A stretch of 64,000 nucleotides of DNA from Candidatus Zixiibacteriota bacterium (lineage in GTDB: Bacteria > Zixibacteria > MSB-5A5 > GN15 > JACZUZ01): assembly GCA_024280775.1 (NCBI GenBank), contig JAJRPM010000007.1, positions 1 through 64,000 of the forward strand, given 5' to 3'. Each line of letters opens with the position of its first letter. Within the stretch, counting starts at the first letter, position 1. The notes under the pieces are model-generated. The model worked only from the letters and a program-made list of their open reading frames with translations, did not search any database and was not told the DNA's origin. Positions 24,359 to 31,954 of the stretch are shown here, one piece after another. The position numbers and the translations under genes are program-made.

Positions 24359-25219
24359 TTAGGCCACACCAGCGACTCCGCCAAGGTAAACCGCCAGTAG
24401 CCCCATTACTAGACCCAACTTGAAGATGAGATTCGCGGCGCGCAAAGTCTTGGGTTTGCTCTCAATATTCAACAGAATAAGAATAACTAGTAAAGGCACA
24501 TCTACGGTAAGGACAGTAATAAATACATAGGTCTGATTATACCAACCGGCGTATATAGGAAGCAAGCTAAGGACAACCATTATTCCCGCCGCCAGGCTGG
24601 CAATAGTCAACGCCGCTTTCGGGTCGCGTTTCAAAGGATAAGTGGCAAATCCAACTACCCTGTCCCCAGCCAAATCCTGAATGTCCTTGGTCATCTCCCG
24701 GGCCAAATGTAGAAAAAACGCCAATGCCGCAGGAAATAGACTGCCGGGTAGTATCCATATATCACCGCCTGAGGCAATGCCTCCAGAAACAATTGTAACT
24801 GCCCCAAGCAGAGCAACAACCACATTGCCCACAATCGCAATGCGCTTCAAACGGAAATTATACCAGACCAACAGCGCCTCAGCGCTCAATACTATCAGAA
24901 CCAAATGAAATTCAAGTAGGATTGACAGAGACAAGCCGGCAATTCCCAACAAGAGCGCAACCAAACTAGCTTCGGTTGACCTCAATGCGCCAAGTGGAAG
25001 GGGACGCCGCGGATGGTTAACCTTATCGCCTTCGATATCCAAACGGTCATTTAGAGCATTCCCTGCCCCGCAAACCAAGGCGGCTATCAAGGCAAAAAGG
25101 TATAGCTGGAACTTGTCGGGCTGGAGACTTTGTAAATAGCCACCAACTATGACTGCAAATGCAGCTAAGACGCAGTTTTGGATTCTGATTAGTCGCAGGA
25201 CGTTCATTAAGTAGCTCAC
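24359..25219 (-). CDS. UbiA-family prenyltransferase
   Basis: A 286-residue polytopic membrane enzyme of the UbiA superfamily, which attaches polyprenyl diphosphates to acceptors such as quinone rings, haem or glycerol phosphate. The first Asp-rich motif is NALNDRLDIEGDKVNHPRRP (about residues 56-75). The second is DIQDLAGDRVVGFATYP (about 195). About eight helices fit the fold. The layout resembles digeranylgeranylglyceryl phosphate synthase-like members, but acceptor and donor cannot be read from sequence. It starts the Bat cluster; whether it shares function with it is unclear. Confidence 0.88.
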   Translation of the reverse strand: MSYLMNVLRLIRIQNCVLAAFAVIVGGYLQSLQPDKFQLYLFALIAALVCGAGNALNDRLDIEGDKVNHPRRPLPLGALRSTEASLVALLLGIAGLSLSILLEFHLVLIVLSAEALLVWYNFRLKRIAIVGNVVVALLGAVTIVSGGIASGGDIWILPGSLFPAALAFFLHLAREMTKDIQDLAGDRVVGFATYPLKRDPKAALTIASLAAGIMVVLSLLPIYAGWYNQTYVFITVLTVDVPLLVILILLNIESKPKTLRAANLIFKLGLVMGLLAVYLGGVAGVA

Positions 25220-25279
25220 GATGAAAACATAGAGCCATGGCGTCTCGCTGTCAACTATAAGATGTTGGGGCTACACACT

Positions 25280-26314
25280 CTAAGAGGAAAAAATTATCTT
25301 ACAAATCAGGACTCTGTTGGCTCCGGAATCCGAGATTATCAGCTTACCATCATCTGTGATACAGATTCCTGCCGGAGCAGTCAACTTGATATTGTAAGCC
25401 GCCCCTAAGTCACCGGTGCGGAAAAGAAGTGAGCCGCGCTCATCAAAACACAGGACTTCTTCCAGCGCCCTATCGCAAATCCATATTCTCCCGGCTCGGT
25501 CAAGATAGATATCCACAGGCTCCCGCAGGACTCCCTTGCCAATGATGCCAGTTTGCACCCCGTATGAGTTGAAAACCAAAGCCTTACCATCACCCTCATC
25601 ACAAACAATCATTCCTCCCCGTTCTAGAGGAAACATGGCCCCCGGTCGCTCAAAATGACTCCCGCCGAAATTGAAGTCGGCGTAGAATTCTTTGAATATC
25701 CCGAATCTATCAAAAATCGCCAAACGAGACCTGTCAGAATCACTGACCCACAATAATCCATCCTGATCCACCCCCAACCCTCCGGGTGTTCCAAACTTCA
25801 GAGCGGCGGTATCATCCCAAAAAGCAATGGCCCTGACCAGATTCAGCGCTACGTCCAGTTGGAATATCTCGCGCAATTCTGTATCAGCAAGAAACATATT
25901 CCCCCGCCCGTCAAAGGCGATTCTTCCGGGGGCCCTCAAACGCCCCCCGGCCCGATTCGCCCCGCCAAAGTCCACGACCGGCGAAAACGCGCTGTCGAAC
26001 ATCAATACCCTATGATTACCTTTGTCTATCAAATAGTAATTCCCCGTAACGTCCCATCGAATGGCCTGGGGAGCTGACAATTCGGCGCCATACATTTGCC
26101 CGCGTATCTCACGCTCCAGAATGATTGCCTTAGGAATCAGTTCAGTAGAGGAAGATGTTGCACTTACCGCTTGCGATTCTTTTGTCTCGGTTACTTTTCG
26201 CCCGCCGGACGAACACGAAATCAAAAGCGACACCAACACTGGCACCAATAGCCCTATCATCCCTGCGCTACTATGAGTTAGCCAGGGACCGGATGACACT
26301 CTGGGGTTTATCAT
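25280..26314 (-). CDS. NHL-repeat lipoprotein
   Basis: A 344-residue protein with an N-terminal hydrophobic stretch and lipobox LLISC followed by SSGG, so probably lipid-anchored; the true start may be the inner ATG (MIGLLVP). The rest forms NHL beta-propeller blades: GNYYLIDKGNHRVLMFDS, GNMFLADTELREIFQLD, GLLWVSDSDRSRLAIFD, GRIWICDRALEEVLCFDE and GKLIISDSGANRVLI. That is about five to six blades. Propellers of this type bind proteins or sugars. No enzyme motif is seen. The gene lies between the Bat cluster and the secreted-protein block. Confidence 0.85.
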   Translation of the reverse strand: MINPRVSSGPWLTHSSAGMIGLLVPVLVSLLISCSSGGRKVTETKESQAVSATSSSTELIPKAIILEREIRGQMYGAELSAPQAIRWDVTGNYYLIDKGNHRVLMFDSAFSPVVDFGGANRAGGRLRAPGRIAFDGRGNMFLADTELREIFQLDVALNLVRAIAFWDDTAALKFGTPGGLGVDQDGLLWVSDSDRSRLAIFDRFGIFKEFYADFNFGGSHFERPGAMFPLERGGMIVCDEGDGKALVFNSYGVQTGIIGKGVLREPVDIYLDRAGRIWICDRALEEVLCFDERGSLLFRTGDLGAAYNIKLTAPAGICITDDGKLIISDSGANRVLICKIIFSS

Positions 26315-26332
26315 GAGGTGTAGAAAGTAGAG

Positions 26333-27274
26333 CTAGAACACATGTGAGATTGAGAGCATCAAACCATCACTGGCATTGCGACCCGGGGCTGGCTTAATCA
26401 GCCTAAACGTTGTGCGAGACGCTAGAGCATAACTTGATTCAGCGGAACCGCGACGACCAAAATCCATATCATCTTCATCAAGTTGATTGTTGAGCTTTTG
26501 CGTTGAACGCCAGGCAAGAACTGCAGAAGTCAGACGGTTAACAAGAGCGGCTATGAACATAAATTCCGCATTGCGATCTGCGCTGTTTTGGTCATTGAAC
26601 AACTGACGAAACTCTCTTCTTGAATTTTGCGAATCCCAATTCCAATCATTCTCCGGCGTATCCGCTATGAATGGCAAATCCGAATCAAAGGCGCGCCCAA
26701 GTGAATTATATTCTTCACGGCTGGAATAGAAAGTTAATTGCCGAAAAAACTGTTCGTCCCTGCCCAAACCGCTCACTCCGGCATGGCGAGTGGCGAATCT
26801 CTCGACATCATCCTGCTTCCACCCCGCGTTTACCTTAAGAGCCAAGAAGGCAGCCCAAATCCCGGCCTCGGCGCCCATGAAAAACCTTGCCCCTCGCTTT
26901 TTGCCGAGATACCAATGCCCGGCGCCCGGCAAAAGAGCCGATAGACCCACAGCGGTGAGTACCGAGTGGCGGCGACGTCCTGAGTTGTCGCGCGTATCAA
27001 GATTTTCAGAAAACAGATCGTCGTCCGAGAATTCATCATCATCTTGCGCCAAGTCAAATGAGGTGAAATCATCCCTGAAATTACGACTCGTATAGGGCCC
27101 TGACTCCTGCGGCAGACTCAACTTTGATGACAACACCACTTGTGAGCTACTAGACAACTCAGCGCTTAGCGCAGGTATATTAGCTATCGTCACTCCTGAA
27201 ACAGTAAGCGCTAACGCAAGCGCTAGTCTTTGTACTACTGATTTTTCTATTGAAAGTAAATCTGCTCTGCCCAT
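26333..27274 (-). CDS. DUF5683-like envelope protein (first paralogue)
   Basis: The ATG at 27274 (MGRADLL) has an AGGA-like site upstream and gives a signal peptide ending near ALSA; a longer frame reaches 27346 with a TTG start and no signal character. The 313-residue product has an Asp-rich stretch (DLAQDDDEFSDDDLF) and then SALLPGAGHWYLGKKRGARFFMG near residues 105-130, the core pattern of DUF5683 proteins. A C-terminal part ends in a beta-like LKP/ISHVF tail. The role is unknown; such proteins sit in the envelope. It is followed by the NHL lipoprotein. Confidence 0.7.
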   Translation of the reverse strand: MGRADLLSIEKSVVQRLALALALTVSGVTIANIPALSAELSSSSQVVLSSKLSLPQESGPYTSRNFRDDFTSFDLAQDDDEFSDDDLFSENLDTRDNSGRRRHSVLTAVGLSALLPGAGHWYLGKKRGARFFMGAEAGIWAAFLALKVNAGWKQDDVERFATRHAGVSGLGRDEQFFRQLTFYSSREEYNSLGRAFDSDLPFIADTPENDWNWDSQNSRREFRQLFNDQNSADRNAEFMFIAALVNRLTSAVLAWRSTQKLNNQLDEDDMDFGRRGSAESSYALASRTTFRLIKPAPGRNASDGLMLSISHVF

Positions 27275-27353
27275 TCTTTTGAAAGTCCTGTATTTCCCTG
27301 TGATTCCTATACCTGCAAAACTGCTTACTCCCACACTAGCCATCAACGTTGAA

Positions 27354-28319
27354 TTAGAATTTCAAACTCACTACTACCTCCGGTATCAAACGCCAGTTTT
27401 CGTCTCTTCTTAACGACGGATGAAACGACAGACTGCCTCTTGCTCCCTCGAGCTTCTTATTATGCCTACTCGCCGATATCACTGCGTCGACCGATGAGAC
27501 CACATGATTCAAGATAACAAAAATGACCATCCGATCCCTGCTATCAAACGACGTATTGGCATCGGCTCGCAAAGCGTTATAGGCAATTCGCATTGGTGAG
27601 TTAAAACGATTCCCCTGGTTGTACGAATCACTAGGACTCCAGACAAAAGCAGTATCAGCGATTTGCCCTGAATCCGCCCCATGCCCCTCAGCTCGCGCCC
27701 AGCCATAGGAAAACTGATCGTACTTACCTATCATCTCAAAATATTGTTGAGTATGAGTTTGGGGTAGGTGATGACCATGCGTCGCGCCTCTGTTGTCATC
27801 CGCATCGGTAGTGTCATTGTACACTTGAAGCAAGTAATCCCAGTAGTCGTCCTCATTCCAGTTTGCCAGAGCAACCGCCTCAAATTTGGCCACAGTCTTT
27901 TTGCCATCATCATCAAACTTCTTCGCTCCCAGCAAAGCGCCTACTTCGGCGCCAGCAAACAAAGCGACCTTACCAATATGTGAGCCATTGTATACCTGCC
28001 CTAACCCGGGAACCAGAAGTGAAAGAATACCAGCCTTCAAGACACTCTTCCTGCCCGGCAAGGAATTGTCATCAAGATCACTATCGAGAGCAATTGAAAA
28101 ATCGTTTAGCTCATCACCTGACTCACCGCCATACTTAAAAGCATCAATCTTATCTTGAGTTGAGTAGCGCAACTGCAAGAACGCTTTGTCGATTTCACTG
28201 CTCTGTAGTTCTACTGCGGAGAGTTGAGGAATAGCCAAGGCTAACACGGTGAACAACGTAACACTGAAACACTTGATGTTCCCTAAACTCATGTCTCGAT
28301 TATTGAAACTAGCTTTCAT
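27354..28319 (-). CDS. DUF5683-like envelope protein (second paralogue)
   Basis: A 321-residue protein with a signal peptide (VTLFTVLALAIPQLSA) and a central LSLLVPGLGQVYNGSHIGKVALFAG motif near residues 95-120. This is the clearer DUF5683 signature and matches the neighbouring paralogue (LSALLPGAGHWYLGKKRGAR). The middle portion is Asp/His-rich (YNDTTDADDNRGATHGHHL), and the C-terminus is beta-like (EVVVSLKF), as in outer-membrane proteins. The two genes are seven bases apart and probably arose by duplication. Function unknown. Confidence 0.75.
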   Translation of the reverse strand: MKASFNNRDMSLGNIKCFSVTLFTVLALAIPQLSAVELQSSEIDKAFLQLRYSTQDKIDAFKYGGESGDELNDFSIALDSDLDDNSLPGRKSVLKAGILSLLVPGLGQVYNGSHIGKVALFAGAEVGALLGAKKFDDDGKKTVAKFEAVALANWNEDDYWDYLLQVYNDTTDADDNRGATHGHHLPQTHTQQYFEMIGKYDQFSYGWARAEGHGADSGQIADTAFVWSPSDSYNQGNRFNSPMRIAYNALRADANTSFDSRDRMVIFVILNHVVSSVDAVISASRHNKKLEGARGSLSFHPSLRRDENWRLIPEVVVSLKF

Positions 28320-28358
28320 AGTGATTTATCTCTTTTCTCGCTGATGGTTCGAATATTA

Positions 28359-31300
28359 TTAACGCACTACAGCTAAGTCTGTAAATGTTTTTTCGGAACC
28401 GGTTGAAAACATCACTTCTATCATCACCCGGTATACCCCCGGTGCAAACTGTCCGCAATTGATTGAAACTTCATTGGCAAACCCGCCAACACCTGAGCCA
28501 TCATACTTATCAACCAGCTCACCTGTCATATCATATATATTGATAGCCACAGATTGAGCGTCACGCCCCAAAGTGTAGCGCAGTGTCGCCTGCGAACCTG
28601 TTGCCGGGTTTGGATAGCAGTAGACACTGTTTTCAGCTATGCCCCCGCTTTGTGCAACTACCGGCGTGAGACTCTCTGAAGGGAAATATGAACTTCGCGC
28701 GGCGTCATAGCCCGCCATGCGCCATACCGCTCCGGAAGTGTCATCATTAGTTTTCCAGCGGTATAGGAACCCATCGGAGCCGACATAGGCCAATGAAGCG
28801 CCAACAGCGTCACGAATCAACACCGGAGCCCCTTTAAGCGAACCACCGCCCGGAAGAGGAAAACCAAACGGCTTATCCAGCCCGATTGCAAAGAGATTAC
28901 CCGAAAGCGAATCATTGACTTCAGCGCCAAAAACCACCTCAACGTCACCATCTCCATCGGCATCCAGCGCCAACCCCGGAACATTGGCCACAGACTGAGG
29001 AAAGTCACGGTCTATTTCCTGCGGGAAACCAGTCAGGTTGAACAACTCACGGTTCAAAACAGTCAGCTCTCCATCGGTGAGAACTACAATATCAGGAAAG
29101 CCGTCTCCATCCAGATCAGTGAGTATCGGAGCGGTAGTTATGTTCTTGCTCAAGTCATGACGCGCAAACTCTGTAAATGTCGGTGTCGTATTTCCAGTGT
29201 CAACCGAAATAACCAGGAACTCCCCTAAAGCCGAAGTCACAACAACTTCGGGGGTACCGTCACGATTCATATCACTAGCCAAAGGCCCAAAAACATATGC
29301 AGCGCCGAGGTTGTAGGTTTCCTGCGTTGCTCCTCTGGCATAGAACAGTTGTGATGTTCCACCGTTGGAGGTTAATGCAACTGTTGCCTCATTGATGTTG
29401 CAGGCCCCATTTGGAATTCCGGGCAGAGCTACAACCGTGCCGGAAATATCCGCCAGGCTATCGAAACGACATAGTGACATATCAGTCAGGCCATAGAGGG
29501 CGCTATCGGCGGTGTTATAAATAATCTGCCGCACAGTATCGCCGCAGGCGAATCTCCAAAGCAAGTCCGGCTTGGGTCCATCAAAAGGATCGCTATCTAT
29601 GAATGCATAGGCGTAGATAGTATCAGCTACCGCCACTGCTACAAACTCAGTGTCATTCAAAGCTCCAACCACCGGGTCACATGAGATATTCCCGGGTAAT
29701 TTGGCAAACAGATTAATCGACAGAGTATCTGGCAATGCCGGAGCGCTAGTGTCGCCTCCAATGAAATTAGTGATTATCTCGGTGAAGCTAATTAGTGACT
29801 TGACTAAAGGTGAGGCGAATTGCCAACCCGGTCCGCCGAAGCGGTCGGTAATCAGAAGTTTGTCGCCGACTGCCGTAATTATTTCTTCGCCAGCTAGCGC
29901 AGTATCGATGTCATAGCTAATTGGACTCAGGTTATTCACATTGTAGCCCACCCAAATTGGGAAACTGTCCACTAGTTGTGAGTTTCCACCACTAATAAAG
30001 ATATTGTGATCTCGCAAAGAGCTCGTGTCTATAGATATGCTAATATGCGAGTTGGCGCCGGTGAATGAATGAGTCGAAGGATTTGTATTGGGCGTAAGTG
30101 AGTTGAATGTAGTCGGGTTCCAGTAGTCATTGGCGTTACCAGTCCCCTTGAAGAAATTCCCGCCTAAGTCTACGAATCCGTCCGCCTCAACAAGTGAAAC
30201 AAACCGTTGACTGGCGTCCCATTGTAAGTCATTGTCCTGGAAATTTGGCAGACCGTCATTGTCAGCATCACCAAAAGCCACCGACTCGTCCACATGATAA
30301 ATCAACAGACCATTGCCGGGCAATAGGAAGTCGTATTCACCCGATAGAACTGAGGGGTCGTCGGGGTTTATCGAAGTCTGTCTCGCCGGTCCCAGGATTA
30401 CATTTCTAGTGGAATCTGTTTTCGCGCCTATTTGGCCTGAAATCTTTACCTGTTGTTGACGATTCTCTATTAGAAAGTACTCATAATTAGAAATAGGAAT
30501 CTTAACTATTCGCGCAACATTGGCAGTGTCCAACGCCGCGGCGGCAATAGCCAGCGAAGTACCAGGGGGCAATTCGACAACTTCATCAAAGCCCAAAAAC
30601 GCTCTGCTCCAGGCAGACATATAGACTGGAATCGCTCCAAAAGTTTGGAATACCTTCTGAAAACCAAAATCAATTCCAACACCAAATCCATTGTTATCCA
30701 TCAGCGCAAAATCACCTAGCTGGGTAAACAGATTTCGCGTACTATACAGATCAACCAAACCCAACTGGTGACCGAATTCATGGGCCATTACTGCGTTGAG
30801 CGCAGTCGAGCGGCTATCCTGACTGCCTTGTTCTGGAATAAACATGGTAGTGGTGATTGTAGTTTCCGGCTCAGGGTCATTGGAATCGACAATCACCGAC
30901 GTTCCGCTCTTGATGAAACCGGTAAACAGGTCATTAACAGTCGGCGGGAACCCAATGTCGTTTTGCCTGTCGGAGCCTGCGTGGAACAGAATTGTGGCCT
31001 GGTAGTCACTAAAGACAATTTCCGGTGAAGCGGAATCAGCGAGATTAAAACAGTCCACAAAAAACTCCGTCAAACGTGACTCAACTGAATCAGGGTTACC
31101 ATAATATGCCATAGGACGAGGAGCCACATAGGTCATCGTATCCCCCGGCGGGAAAATATCCCAGGTCAACTGTACTTTTCCACGTGATACAAATCCATAA
31201 TATGTGTCAAGCGCCCGCATATGCCTGTCAAAGTAAATACTATCATGCGGCGAGGAGTCAATTGTGTGCCCGTTGTCCTCCTTGAAAGCAACTGAATCTC

Positions 31301-31649
31301 GGTAGTCCATATTGCCCTGCCCGGTTGTATTCGGATCATCAGGATTCTCCACGGGAAAACTAACTCTGATACACAGAACTTTAATCGGCCCTACCGGAGC
31401 CTGACTTGCCAATGAGCGTTTAGGCAATGACCAGGGACGCTCTCGCTCCAGACGCAATGGTGACTCGGCAAACGGCAAAGCCTGCGGGCAAAAACAAGGC
31501 TTCATCACAGTCGGAGTCTTCTTGTCAGGGAATAACTCTTTCCCTCGCTTGATGCCTTTAATCTCCAAATCTGCCCCAAAAGCCCTAACTCCTGGCGCAA
31601 ACATCAAAGAGCCGAACGCCAACAAAAAGAGCGCTATCTTAAGTGTCAT
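28359..31649 (-). CDS. Secreted M6-type metalloprotease with type IX sorting tail
   Basis: The ATG at 31649 (MTLKIALF) follows GAGG and gives a signal peptide ending near GVRAFG; the open frame starts 11 codons earlier without a ribosome site. The 1096-residue product has VMAHEFGHQLGLVDLYSTRN near residue 290, the HExxHxxGxxD zinc site of M6 (immune inhibitor A-like) proteases. FG-GAP-like repeats follow (SDMNRDGTPEVVV, TDLDGDGFPDIVV, DADGDGDVEVVF). The C-terminal domain begins YCYPNPATGSQATLRY and ends with GQFAPGVYRVMI, the type A sorting domain of type IX secretion cargo. PorU and PorV genes lie just upstream. Confidence 0.88.
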   Translation of the reverse strand: MTLKIALFLLAFGSLMFAPGVRAFGADLEIKGIKRGKELFPDKKTPTVMKPCFCPQALPFAESPLRLERERPWSLPKRSLASQAPVGPIKVLCIRVSFPVENPDDPNTTGQGNMDYRDSVAFKEDNGHTIDSSPHDSIYFDRHMRALDTYYGFVSRGKVQLTWDIFPPGDTMTYVAPRPMAYYGNPDSVESRLTEFFVDCFNLADSASPEIVFSDYQATILFHAGSDRQNDIGFPPTVNDLFTGFIKSGTSVIVDSNDPEPETTITTTMFIPEQGSQDSRSTALNAVMAHEFGHQLGLVDLYSTRNLFTQLGDFALMDNNGFGVGIDFGFQKVFQTFGAIPVYMSAWSRAFLGFDEVVELPPGTSLAIAAAALDTANVARIVKIPISNYEYFLIENRQQQVKISGQIGAKTDSTRNVILGPARQTSINPDDPSVLSGEYDFLLPGNGLLIYHVDESVAFGDADNDGLPNFQDNDLQWDASQRFVSLVEADGFVDLGGNFFKGTGNANDYWNPTTFNSLTPNTNPSTHSFTGANSHISISIDTSSLRDHNIFISGGNSQLVDSFPIWVGYNVNNLSPISYDIDTALAGEEIITAVGDKLLITDRFGGPGWQFASPLVKSLISFTEIITNFIGGDTSAPALPDTLSINLFAKLPGNISCDPVVGALNDTEFVAVAVADTIYAYAFIDSDPFDGPKPDLLWRFACGDTVRQIIYNTADSALYGLTDMSLCRFDSLADISGTVVALPGIPNGACNINEATVALTSNGGTSQLFYARGATQETYNLGAAYVFGPLASDMNRDGTPEVVVTSALGEFLVISVDTGNTTPTFTEFARHDLSKNITTAPILTDLDGDGFPDIVVLTDGELTVLNRELFNLTGFPQEIDRDFPQSVANVPGLALDADGDGDVEVVFGAEVNDSLSGNLFAIGLDKPFGFPLPGGGSLKGAPVLIRDAVGASLAYVGSDGFLYRWKTNDDTSGAVWRMAGYDAARSSYFPSESLTPVVAQSGGIAENSVYCYPNPATGSQATLRYTLGRDAQSVAINIYDMTGELVDKYDGSGVGGFANEVSINCGQFAPGVYRVMIEVMFSTGSEKTFTDLAVVR

Positions 31650-31715
31650 ATTGCCTCGTTGTCTACTTCCCTGCCAGTCCATTGGTAATAAACATCCTGT
31701 CCTATTTGCTCAAAG

Positions 31716-31783
31716 AACTACTAGTTCAAAAAACTATTAGTCCAAAAAACGATGTGTTCAAAAAAACGATGTGTTCAAAGAGA
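31716..31783. repeat. Four imperfect tandem copies of a 16-17 bp unit
   Basis: Units read roughly AACTACTAGTTCAAAA, ACTATTAGTCCAAAAA, ACGATGTGTTCAAAAAA and ACGATGTGTTCAAAGAG. They share an AC...TTCAAA core, and the last two are nearly identical. The block lies in the 5' untranslated or promoter region of the M6 protease gene. The role is unknown: either a slipped AT-rich spacer or binding sites. Confidence 0.6.
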
Positions 31784-31883
31784 TGAAAACTCATGCGACC
31801 ATTCCCAGCTCGTGTAATTACAAAATCAAACGCCAATAATGAACTCCAAGGCGTCAGACAATAGTACAATAATTGAATACGGA

Positions 31884-31931
31884 GCGATAGTGATTTGGAG
31901 TTGTTTGTATGCAACCACAATTTACTATCGC
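31884..31931. other. Long interrupted hairpin between the porV-like and M6 genes
   Basis: GCGATAGT (31884-31891) pairs with ACTATCGC (31924-31931), and GTTG (31900-31903) pairs with CAAC (31912-31915) inside. No T run follows on the minus strand, so it is not a classic terminator. It begins about 24 bases past the stop of the PorV-like gene and could mark the mRNA end. Confidence 0.45.
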
Positions 31932-31954
31932 CCCGTCTTCAAGAGATCAGGAGA

